This document shows, piece after piece, positions 7,589-18,000 of a stretch of 38,738 nucleotides of DNA. A program made the translations under genes and the position numbers. The notes beneath the pieces are model-generated. The model did no database searches, was not told where the DNA came from, and saw nothing but the letters and a program-made list of their open reading frames with translations. Positions within the stretch are counted from its first letter, which is position 1; each line of letters begins with the position of its first letter. Source of the stretch: a virus; the IMG/VR virus record IMGVR_UViG_3300025849_000087, positions 1 through 38,738 of that record; one strand, 5' to 3'.

Positions 7589-9394
7589 TTATGATTGAAA
7601 TAGCCAAGTCGTGCCATCCCATAAAAACGTTTTTAAAATCGTATTTGTTGTTGCAGATACAGTAGTTACTGCATCTGAAAATGTAACTGTTTGCACAACA
7701 GTCTGTGATTCTGGAGAGCCAGCTTTATCAACACTAACATTAATAACTGATTTTGCGTTTTCTACCGCAGTTGTTCCTGCATAAGTGTATTGGTATGCTA
7801 ATACTCTAGCTTTTCGACCTAATGTATTATCAGGATATAATAAATCTAAATAACCTCTAATATCAGTGTTTGACATTCCACTAGCGTCCATTGTAATTGC
7901 CACGTCAGAATCTTTTATTTGTGCATCAACATAACTTTTTGTTGGTACACTACTTGGAACGTTGCTATCTATAACTCCTCTAATTATACTGTTGTTAACT
8001 ACTAAGTCACCTGCTGGACTTAGATTTAAATGTTGTCCATTTGTAGTTGTAATAGTACTACCTGATATTGTAATATAATTAGTTTGTAAACTATTCATTA
8101 CACCTAATGATGTTATGCCTGGAGCAGATGTTACCGAAGATCCTAATGAAGTTTCAGTTAATACTGTATTACCGTTAATTTTATATTCTTTACCATTACC
8201 TAAATCTATATTTTGATTACTGTGAAAAGATTGGTTTGAATTTTGGTATAGAAAATCTTTACTACCTTGACTAGATTGTACAATTATACCAGCACCGTCT
8301 ACTCCTGCATCGTCAGTAACAGTACTATCTTCTAAAATACCTAATTCTAAATTTTTATCTTGGATACGTAGTGTTTGTGTTTCTATAAAACTGTTTGACC
8401 CTTTAACTGTAAGATCGCCCTCAATAATAACGCTACCTGGTAATACAGATGTACCTACGTGTAACATTGCATCAGGAGCTGAATTATATATACCTACTCT
8501 AGCTGTTGCTGCTTTTATTTTAATTGCATCAACTAAGCCTACACCTGTTGCACTTCCTGAAACTCTAAATGACATATCATCATTAAGAACTAAATTTTGG
8601 TATTGAAAATTACTACCTGCTCCGTCTATTTTTTGTTGATGTATACTTGTAAATTTAATACCATCGTTGCCTCTAACTATTAAACTTGCATCAATTGTAC
8701 TTGTAATATCTGTTCTAACAAATTTTGTTACATTAACTCCGCCGATGCCATCAGCATTAGTTGCAGTGCCATGTATTTTATATTCACTGTTAAGAATATT
8801 AAATCCACGCTTTACTAAACGATTGCCATTTATGTCTGTTGCTAATCCTTCAATTGCAGCGTCAGCATTTGTAGATGCAATATAAAATTCTAAATTACTC
8901 CATACTCCAACTAAATTTCCACCAACATAATGTTTAATTACTGATCTTTCAAAACCTTGTGTATCAACAATAGTGTCAGGAATTTCTCCAGTAATTCCTT
9001 GAGTACTTTTATAAAGAGGACCTAATAGTTGTAACTCATCTCCGTCCCAACTATACAGTTGTTTATTTGATGTATTATACCAAAGATCTCCTTGAGACAT
9101 TATAGGCTGAGATGGTTGTACATATGCGCCGCCAGCTGCTTTAAAGTCTGTACCGTCGTATACTCTTAATGTGTCAGTAGTAGTATCAAACCAAAGTTGT
9201 CCTTCTAATGGTGAAGACGGTGCAGCAGTAGATGCAAAATTTTCAAGCATTTGAATAAAGTTTTCGTTCACTGCTTCACCAAAGCCGGTGCTGTTTCGGC
9301 CAATTAAAGTTATATCAGTTGCACTTGTGTTTTTAACACCATCTATAAGATCTATTAAAAGTGATCCATCTGTTTTGTTTAACTTATAACTCAT
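7589..9394 (-). CDS. Tail-fibre-like protein
   Basis: This 601-residue protein has the shared fibre N-terminus: IGRNSTGFGEAVNENF, MLENFAST, GQLWFDTT with VYDGTDFKAAGG, then GDLWYNTSNKQLYSWDG at about residues 30-125. The rest is a Ser/Thr/Asn/Gly-rich beta region. It includes a stretch resembling long-tail-fibre and haemagglutinin-like proteins (GSVIIEGDLTVKGSNSF, then TQTLRIQDKNLELGI at about residues 320-350). This pattern is common in large phage structural proteins and suits an extended trimeric shaft. No chaperone or collar domain is seen at the C-terminus, in contrast to its two paralogues. The ATG overlaps the TGA of the preceding gene by four bases, so it is probably translated from the same message. 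Confidence 0.75.
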   Translation of the reverse strand: MSYKLNKTDGSLLIDLIDGVKNTSATDITLIGRNSTGFGEAVNENFIQMLENFASTAAPSSPLEGQLWFDTTTDTLRVYDGTDFKAAGGAYVQPSQPIMSQGDLWYNTSNKQLYSWDGDELQLLGPLYKSTQGITGEIPDTIVDTQGFERSVIKHYVGGNLVGVWSNLEFYIASTNADAAIEGLATDINGNRLVKRGFNILNSEYKIHGTATNADGIGGVNVTKFVRTDITSTIDASLIVRGNDGIKFTSIHQQKIDGAGSNFQYQNLVLNDDMSFRVSGSATGVGLVDAIKIKAATARVGIYNSAPDAMLHVGTSVLPGSVIIEGDLTVKGSNSFIETQTLRIQDKNLELGILEDSTVTDDAGVDGAGIIVQSSQGSKDFLYQNSNQSFHSNQNIDLGNGKEYKINGNTVLTETSLGSSVTSAPGITSLGVMNSLQTNYITISGSTITTTNGQHLNLSPAGDLVVNNSIIRGVIDSNVPSSVPTKSYVDAQIKDSDVAITMDASGMSNTDIRGYLDLLYPDNTLGRKARVLAYQYTYAGTTAVENAKSVINVSVDKAGSPESQTVVQTVTFSDAVTTVSATTNTILKTFLWDGTTWLFQS

Positions 9395-11448
9395 GTTGCG
9401 TCCTTACCGGTATAGATAATATAATTTGTAGTTAAAAATGGATTCATTATATCCATTGGTGTTTGGGTTGTATAATCTTTAATACCGCCAACATCTAACA
9501 TTGCACTTGAATTTTGTACATCAGCTAATCCTGATGCTGTTGGTATCTGAACTGTTCCAGTTGTTGCACTTTCAGGTGTTGTCCTTGTTGCATAGTATTG
9601 TCTATTATTACTATCGTTATATAAATCGTGTGTATGATCAGGCAATTCAGCTTGTGTGATAGCATGTGTTTCGTTACCACCTGTAAATCCTACAGAATCT
9701 GCCGCAGGGTCTACTACTACGTTTGCACTAGTGCCACCCATATTATCCGAACCCATGGGCATACGTCCACGCATATCAGGTAATCCAAAATGTGCTGCTG
9801 CTGGCGATGCTTTAAATTTATTACCAATTACCTGATATAATAATGGATATGAACTAATTAAAACTTCACGCCCGTCACATAATAACCATACGCCGCCACC
9901 AACGGTTGTTGGATCAGGATCATTATCGCCACCGTAAGGCATAAACACACCTGGTGGAGTTTTAGGAATACTAGATAGTAACTGAGCATGTGTTACCTTT
10001 TTCAAAGGTTCGTTAACATCACCTGGTTGGTTAAGTAATACTTCATCTTCAGCATTTATGACTGTAGCTGAATTTTTATTATTAATAAATCCAGTATCTA
10101 TTTGTGTTGTAAATGTTGCTACGCCGCTAGGTTGTTGTCCATTAAAACTAATGCTGTTACTAGAGACATCTCCAGTTAAACTAAACACTGTAGGACTTGC
10201 TAGTTGAGTAGCTGGGCCATTCATTACACCTGTTACTGTTCCTGAAATATTACCTACAAAATTTCCATAAAAATTACTTGCGTAAACACTACTAAATGAT
10301 TTTATTGCACTTCCTAAGTTTACTGTGTTATTTGCACTTGGCAGGATATTACCGGCAGCTGTTATTTGTCCATTTACGATGCTATTACCGTGAACATATA
10401 GGTCTTGAGATATTCCAATTCCGCCTAATGTTTGTATGCTACCTGTTGTAGCACTAACACTATTAGTGTTATCAGTAACTAATAATCCTTCATTTGTTTG
10501 AATTTTACCATTTACATCTAATGCCTGTGTCGGATTTGTTTTATTAATACCAACTGTGTTATCGGCATTTACACGCATTATAGTCGATACTGATGTTCCT
10601 GTATTTAATCTAAGATCAATACTAGATGTAGGCGTTGTATTTGTAATTGAAGCAGTCCCTGCATCAACTGTTAAATTAAAATTTTGTGCTTCACCAATTT
10701 TTAAACCAGAATTATTTCTAATTTTAAATTGTTCAGATACTGTATTCTGAATGTCATTTCTTAAAAAACTAGCTGCCGGAATAACATCATTACCAATAGT
10801 TAAATTATTTGCAGTTTTGGCAGGTCCTATATATTCTGCTGCACCTTGTAAACTTATATTTTGTGTGCTTAAATTAATACCTGGTTCAATTTTTGCAAAC
10901 CCTGTAATTGATGCTTTTGGTTCAAAACTATTTGTACTAATTATTACTGTAGGTTGACCTTTTATTTCAATTGTCATAACAGTGTAACTTATATTGTCTT
11001 TACCAAGAATATTTTGTATTTTAAATCCTGTACTAAGTCCTTCACTAAACTCCGGACCTACTAATATCCAGTTACTACCTGTATAAAGATAAAGCTGTTG
11101 GCTTGTTGTATTAACCCATAAGTCGCCAACTAAACTATTTGCTGCAAGAGGTTCATCTGACGAACGTTTTACACCTCCACTTGCTATCCAAGTAGTACCG
11201 TCATATATTTTTAATGTATTAGCTGACGGGGTAGTGTCGTACCATAATTGACCTGTTACAGGCGAAATTGGAGCAGATGTTGCTGCAAAGTTTTCCAACA
11301 AGTGCAACATGTTTTCACCGATTAATGTTCCGTATGCTGTTACATTTTTTCCCGGAAACTGTAAACTTGTACTCGTATCTACTGTTCTATCTTCAATTAT
11401 AATAGAACCGTTGTTTGCCTCGTCTGTATGTCGTAGTGTATATGGCAT
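9391..11448 (-). CDS. Tail-fibre-like protein with a tail collar domain
   Basis: This 685-residue protein starts with the same module as its two downstream paralogues: PGKNVTAYGTLIGENMLHLL, ENFAATSAP, GQLWYDTT, IYDGTTW, then GDLWVNTTSQQLYLYTGSNW. The middle has fibre-like strands (VGINKTNPTQALDVNGKI at roughly residue 300). From about residue 497 to 575 it has a phage tail collar domain: PPGVFMPYGG, GGVWLLCDGRE, YPLLYQVIGNKF, then GLPDMRGRMPMGSDNMGG. This domain (as in T4 gp12 and many tail proteins) sits at the receptor-binding end of short fibres. The remaining C-terminus (ETHAITQAELPDHTHDLYND) continues the same fold, with the HxH pattern found in metal-binding fibre tips. It is the best candidate for a receptor-binding fibre in the window. 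A GAGGGG ribosome site precedes its ATG. Confidence 0.85.
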   Translation of the reverse strand: MPYTLRHTDEANNGSIIIEDRTVDTSTSLQFPGKNVTAYGTLIGENMLHLLENFAATSAPISPVTGQLWYDTTPSANTLKIYDGTTWIASGGVKRSSDEPLAANSLVGDLWVNTTSQQLYLYTGSNWILVGPEFSEGLSTGFKIQNILGKDNISYTVMTIEIKGQPTVIISTNSFEPKASITGFAKIEPGINLSTQNISLQGAAEYIGPAKTANNLTIGNDVIPAASFLRNDIQNTVSEQFKIRNNSGLKIGEAQNFNLTVDAGTASITNTTPTSSIDLRLNTGTSVSTIMRVNADNTVGINKTNPTQALDVNGKIQTNEGLLVTDNTNSVSATTGSIQTLGGIGISQDLYVHGNSIVNGQITAAGNILPSANNTVNLGSAIKSFSSVYASNFYGNFVGNISGTVTGVMNGPATQLASPTVFSLTGDVSSNSISFNGQQPSGVATFTTQIDTGFINNKNSATVINAEDEVLLNQPGDVNEPLKKVTHAQLLSSIPKTPPGVFMPYGGDNDPDPTTVGGGVWLLCDGREVLISSYPLLYQVIGNKFKASPAAAHFGLPDMRGRMPMGSDNMGGTSANVVVDPAADSVGFTGGNETHAITQAELPDHTHDLYNDSNNRQYYATRTTPESATTGTVQIPTASGLADVQNSSAMLDVGGIKDYTTQTPMDIMNPFLTTNYIIYTGKDAT

Positions 11449-11451
11449 CTA

Positions 11452-12054
11452 TTACCCCTCATTAAATCCTGTTAAACTTTGTATTCTTACAGTATAATCT
11501 ACTTGCACTAATCTGTTTAATGATTTTTGTACAGGATGGAAAATAACATGAGTAATTAATTTACCTTCTCCGGATGCACTATAACTTTTTAATCCTAGTT
11601 CATCAAAAACATATAAACTTTCATTACTGTCAGTTGTATCAAATGCAGCCTGTGCAGATGGTTCACCATAATCTAGTAAACATGTAATGAACACATCAGT
11701 ATAGTTAGTGCCATTTACATGTCTTGTTTCTATTTTGTTTCTAACCTTATCAGTATTTGATGGACTATCTGCAACTACTTTACTAAAGGTTTTATTATAT
11801 AAACTTGCATTAGTTCCTGTACTATTAGGTGTTAAATATGTAATAACACCACTTGGATCTAAGTTAGTTCCGCCGTTGCCAAAGTCCATACTCCAAACAA
11901 ATCCATTGCCTTGGTTAGCAATACTTTCTGCTAATGCAATACTCATATTTTCATAATGAATAGCATTACGTTTGTTAATCAAAATTTCACCAGATTCAGG
12001 ATCGTGGATTTTGATGTGTCCTTGGACCATTACTCCGTGTTCATCTTGCAGCAT
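11452..12054 (-). CDS. Virion structural protein, probably baseplate-associated
   Basis: This 200-residue protein begins MLQDEHGVMVQGHIKIHDPE and continues with GEILINKRNAIHYENMSIAL. I recognise this pattern from structural proteins of marine T4-like phages, without a proven role. It is beta-rich with a mixed alpha segment near the start and no catalytic motif. It ends with NRLVQVDYTVRIQSL. The gene sits between the giant structural gene and the three fibre genes and ends three bases before the ATG of the collar-domain fibre. It may link the baseplate periphery to fibres, but that is inferred only from position. It has a late-promoter-like octamer and an AGAGAGA ribosome region upstream. Confidence 0.7.
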   Translation of the reverse strand: MLQDEHGVMVQGHIKIHDPESGEILINKRNAIHYENMSIALAESIANQGNGFVWSMDFGNGGTNLDPSGVITYLTPNSTGTNASLYNKTFSKVVADSPSNTDKVRNKIETRHVNGTNYTDVFITCLLDYGEPSAQAAFDTTDSNESLYVFDELGLKSYSASGEGKLITHVIFHPVQKSLNRLVQVDYTVRIQSLTGFNEG

Positions 12055-12083
12055 ATTAATTCTCTCTTTCGGTTTATCAATTG

Positions 12084-12091
12084 TATTTATT
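12084..12091 (-). promoter_or_regulatory. T4 late-promoter-like octamer
   Basis: AATAAATA on the minus strand matches seven of eight bases of the T4 late consensus, 30 bases before the ATG at 12054. The TAA stop codon of the giant gene (12089-12087) is part of the octamer. It would let the fibre genes be transcribed independently of the 15.5 kb gene. Confidence 0.55.
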
Positions 12092-15000
12092 CGGGTAGCT
12101 TGGTTGTGCTTTCTCTCAAGAAACTACTAATTGCAGTTTTACTTTCTTTTAGAGCAACACCCTCTTCGCGCCACTGTGTTCCTATTTTTCTTACTACTTT
12201 TATTTTTTGACCATCAATTGGAGTGTTTAATAATCTCAAAATATTATCTTCTGTACCATGTACGCTAAATTCTGCAAGTAATGTTTCATCAGCAGCTGGA
12301 CTTGTTTGATCTAACAAATGGTTAAATTTTTGTAATGTTGTTTTACGTAAACGCTTGCCTCCAACAAACACTTCAAATTGATCTACTCCGTATTGTGCGG
12401 AGAAATTTAATGTAAAATCAGTAGTTGATCCATCACCTTCAAACTCTTGAATAAGTGTTTTATCTTGGTAAGGTATAGTTTCTATAGCACCTTGATTACT
12501 TACTGTAGAGCCTGCTTTTACAAATGTGTTAACACCTGTACCTAATGTGCCTCTACGTAGTTGACGCAGTACGTTATCTTCTTTAATAAAATATTCTATT
12601 CTTTCTCCGTTTATAAAAATTATACCAGGTAAGTTTAGTGTTTTATTTGGTTCATCTAATATAGTTCCATCAATTACTTCAATACGAAGATCTGTATAAT
12701 TTAAATCTTTACTTAATATTGTTTCAGTATAACTGTTAATGCGCTTGTAGTGTGTTCTATTAAGAACATCCTTAAATTGTCTATAACCAAAACGCTTTGT
12801 AGATACTGGTGATGTATAATGAATAATGTCAAACTTATCATTGTTAGCAATACTTCTAGTAATTTGCACACTTTCACGATCATCACGTACTATATAATCT
12901 ATAGTCGGACTTAATAATTCTCCGTTTAATGCAATCCAAATATAGTTTTCGCTTAAAATATTAGTTTTTAAATTTATTATACCTAATGATGTTTCAGCAT
13001 ATTCTTTCCAATCATCGCTACCAACAACTAAAGAAGAACGTTTAATTGAACTTACTGTTTTACGTTCTGTTTCTAAAACGTTGTGTTCACTGAATTGATA
13101 CACTAAAATTTTACCATTATCTGGAACATTAACTAATCTTATTTCATTACCAACTAATTCATAAGATTCATTTTTTGTATACAATTCAACTGTATCACCT
13201 ACATTATAAAAATTATTAAATAATTCTAATGTACTAGATTCAGATAACCATCTATAATCAATTGTGTTTGTTTTAAGCTCGCCATTAATATATACACTAA
13301 TATCGTTAGATGTTTGACTTAGGTATGGTACGTGCCAATTACTAATAGGATAGAAATTTGCAATTGTTGCTGTAAATTTTGTTTTATATCCTGTATGTAA
13401 TACATTGTTATTATCAATTACTAGTATGTTTACATCTAATGGAATACCAGTAAATGGTATTTGTGATAGTTCAAAATTTGTTGTACTGCCATCAGCTGTA
13501 AATTCGTCAATTGTAATTTCACTAAATGTTTGTGTATCACTGTCATATAAAGTATAATTTATTAAGGCACCATCTGCAGGAGCTTCACCAAATTCAAATA
13601 TTACAGTACCTTCGTATGCATACTCTGCTGAACTTTTTACAATTTTAACATCTGCAACAGTACCTTGTGCAGTAACCGTACTTCTTTTTTCTCCATCTAC
13701 TGATACAAACGCACTCATTTTATCTTGATGTTGAATCTTTGTAAGGAATTGTGCTGTGCTACCGTCTCCGATAAATGTACCTGTATCTAAAATCTTAGAA
13801 CCGTTTGTACCTACTACCATTGTTGTAATGGTTGTACCGCTTTCTAATACATTATTAAACAATATAGTTTTATTAATGTAATCAATACTATATTCTTCTT
13901 TACCTACAATTCTATTTTTTGTAACTAAATTACCGCCTGTTATTCTAACAATTAAGTTATCATCTTTAATCGGAGTTGCACCTATATCTAATGGTACATT
14001 TAATGCATCAATTACTGCTTGTGCAGCATTAATTTCAAGTTGTTTGTTATCTTTTGCTATTTGTAGGTTAGCAATTACTGTATTTTGATTATCTACTTGA
14101 GATTGTTTTGTACTAACTAAACCGTTTTGAGCTGTTACTTCGCTTTGTTTATTAGTTACAAGTACCACATAACTATTATATTGTATTTCATAAGCATCAC
14201 GCAAGTCTTCAGTGCTGGATTTTTGACCTTGATAGTTAATTATATCTGAATTTAGTGCAATTATTTGCGATCCTAATGATGACGATTGACTTTGTAAACT
14301 GCTAAGTTGGCTTTGTAAACTGCTAAGTTGACTTTGTAAACTGATAAGTTGACTGTGTAAACTGCTAAGTTGACTTTGTAAACTAACACGTTGACTTTGT
14401 AAACTATTAATCTGATTTTGTATAGATATATACTCACTTGACCCTGGTAGATAGTTGCCAAGATCGCTAGTTAGACTAGAAATTTGACTATCTATACTAG
14501 AAATTTGTCCTTCTAGACTAGAAATTTGTGATTGTAAACTAGAAATTTGTGATTGTAAACTAGAGATCTGCCCTTCTAAAGTAGAAATTTGTCCATCTAT
14601 ACTAGACTTTTGTGACTGTAAACTACTAAGTTGACTTTGTAAACTAGTAATAGTTGATGTTAAATTATTTATAGTTGTTATGTAACTTTGGTATTGTGAT
14701 GTTGTTAAATCATTAGCATCACGCTGAGCTTCTAAAGATACTAGTTCAGATTGTAAACTTGTCAATTCTTGTTGTAAACTAATAAGTTGAGTTTGTAAAC
14801 TATTTAAGGTAGAATCTTGTGCTATTGCATCTAATTCTAGACTTGATAATTCGCTGTTTCTTGCTGCAAGAGCTGCGTACTCTGCATCAGCATTAAATGT
14901 ATGTGTTCGAGTTACAATTATTCCTTGTCCGTCACCTGTTCTATCAAACACCTTAATATCTACTGTGTCCAATACTTGTCCAGGCACATGTTCATCTGTA

Positions 15001-18000
15001 CTACGAGAACTAGATACAGTAACAAACCCGTCACCATCTATAATTATTTCACCTGCATCATGTCCTGATGCGTTACCGTATGAAAAATTACCGCCTGATA
15101 ACTGAGTATCAAAACTTAATAAGTCAGGAACAAATGCACCGTCGCTTGTAGATTTTCTAACAACAAATACATCGTTTTCTACAATATTATAATCGCTAAC
15201 ATCAAGTTCAGTTGTTGTTCCGTCACCTGTAATACTGTTTGTAATAGCATAAACATTAGTAGCTGATGATCCTGCTACAAAATCAGTTGCATCAATTCTT
15301 ACACCGTTCTTGTACAGGTTATAAACAACGCCATCTTCTAATGCTTTTGAAAGCTGTACAGTAGATGTAGATCCATCTGCCCTAAATACTTCATCTTCGA
15401 ATGTGCTATCATATTCGTCCCAAGAATCATTATACCATCCGCTTGCGTCCCAGCCTGCTTCAGTGTCAAAATCAAAACTTGTAATTTCAACGCCGCCATA
15501 ATCTATACCATCAAGTACTTGACTTAAATCTTGTATAGTTGTATCGTATCCCGGCATTTCGCTTGTTGGTTTATAAAGGTTGTGTATTCTGTCACCTGCT
15601 GTAAGCATTGCCGGATCTATTTTATAATTAACAACAACTATTGCACCGCCAGCAACTCCAGTTGCAAATTCTATTGTTCCTTTATATATTGTGTAGCCTA
15701 ACGAAGTGTCAATAACATTACTATATGTATATTCACTTACTAATGATTCTTCACCATTGACAGAAATAGATACAGTAAGTGAATCTAAATCCATTGGCCA
15801 TTTTAAAGTAAATGTAGTCTGCTGTGAAAGACTTGTAAATGTTTGTGATTTATTTAAATCCAAATATTGTAGTTTCCCACTAACTCTATCAAATTTAATT
15901 GTAGTATTAATTTTTCTAATAGTATCATTTTTAATAATAGCAGTAGCGTTTGCTGCTTTGCCGCCTTCTGATTGGCTGCCATTAAACACTACCTTAGGAG
16001 CACTAGTATATCCTGATCCTGGATTAGTAACATCGATTGCACTTATTTTACCTCTGCTTATATAAGCAATAGCAGTAGCGCCTGTGCCGCCGCCACCTTC
16101 AAATGTAATTATTGGTGTTGATGTATATAAAGTACCTGTTTCTGCAAGTTCAATTTTATCAATATAATAAGTTGCATTATCAAACCATGATTTCCAAGGA
16201 TACTTATCTCCGTCTTGTAACACAATACTACCATTTTCTATAGTAGCAGTTTTAGGTGTAATTTTTCCTGTATTAGGATTATACCACGGCATAAGGTCAA
16301 AGTCTGTAATCTGACTTTGTGATTTTTCTAATTTAGAATACGAACTTACAAATTCTCTAATTTTAGTTTTAAATGGTTTTACTTCATTAATATATTCTTG
16401 GTAATTTTTTAAATTATCATTTTGATAATTTATACGCTGTTCTAGTTCTCCAAAATTATGTTTTGCTTTTACAAAACTTGTTTTAAATAGCCAGTCTGGT
16501 TTTTGTCCTTCGCTTAAAATATAACGTATACTTGCAAAGAATATCTTGTTATATTCTACAGCTAGATTATCTACAAAAATATTATCAAACAATACTGATA
16601 AAATATTTCTAGTTTCACTAATAGGAACTCCATCATAAATTGTAGTGTCAAAAGCATAACCGTCAAATCCACTTATAGTGCCAGAAAAATTATACAATCC
16701 TTTATCAATTTCAATAGTTCCGTTTTCTCTACCAACTGTTTCATAGTTAATGCTATAGTCAACACTATTTTGATCATCTATCTTTTTAAGTAATAACCAA
16801 GTGTTATCACTTGTATTATTAATTTTTACAATATCACCAATTGCATCATTAAGTGATTCAAGTTCATAGGAATATTCTAGTGTATGATTTGCGCTAGTAA
16901 ATTGATTATAATTAGTAGCATACCAATCAACATATTTCCAATACAATGTTGTATCAAAATTCTGTGTTTTAACACGCTGCCAAGACATAAGTACTGGATT
17001 GTATTCTAATATTGACCATTTATTTGCAATAGTACTATCACTATCTACTAATGCTCTAAGTCCTCTTACATTAATTATTGTATTGTTATCGTACCCAGAT
17101 CCGTTACTTGTAACTGTAGCAGTTATAATTTGACCTTGTGAATTAATTGTTGTTTCAACTTGTGCATTTGTGCCTGTTCCTACAACAATTACGTTAGGAC
17201 CTTGTCGTGTACCAGAGGTATACGATAGATCAATATAACCAAACCCAGGATCTGTAATAACAACATTTATTAATCTTCCATTATCAAGCACTGGTGTAAG
17301 AACTGCCTGTTTAAATTTATTAGTTCCAATAAACTGTACATCTATTTCAGCATCAACGTTATAATCATATTCTCTAGAATAGATACTAGGTGCATCATCT
17401 CGTGTGTTTAGACCACTAAGATCAAAATCATCAATAATTATTTGTTTTCTTAGTGCCATGTTAGCACGTTCAATTACAACTTTAAGTGCTTCTAATCTAT
17501 TTACAAACCATGTTTGTCTTGGGCGTGTTAGATTACCGTACCTTAGTTTAGGACTAATATTTGGATCTGGAACTTCTTTTAGATTTTTATCAAATCCGAC
17601 TAAACTATCAAACCATTTTGTTTTTAATTCTGTGCTAGGCACACTTGTATACAATCCATCACTAATAATTTGATACTGGTTATGTATATTTAATTGTTGG
17701 TTGGGAATAGTCCACCAAGTAAAGTTAAGTATAGTATCTCTGCCTTTAATATCTAATAAAGAATTATTAATAACATACCTATTTGGTGATTGTAATTCTA
17801 CATATTTGTATCCAAACAATCTAGGATCAGAAATATACTGTGTGACATCATATGATGTTACTTGTCTTTCTTTTACAGTAGGTAACGTTTTTTTATTTTT
17901 AACCCAGAAATAATATAAATTACTAAAACTCTGTAGTATACTATCGTACTTTTTCTTTAATACATAAGTATCATTATTATATTTAGGTATTCCACTTATT

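Noticed and set aside
14273-14461. Second minus-strand reading frame of 62 residues with YKVNLAVYKVN repeats
   Set aside because: It is the shifted frame of the same tandem repeats; it has no ribosome site and lies wholly inside the giant gene.
14286-14655. Regularly spaced short repeats that might be a CRISPR array
   Set aside because: The units are contiguous 21-base tandem repeats with no spacers and they encode in-frame heptads of a coiled coil.
15706-16065. 119-residue plus-strand frame that looks hydrophobic, like a membrane protein
   Set aside because: Hydrophobicity arises from the antisense of Asn/Asp/Lys codons in the giant gene; there is no start context.
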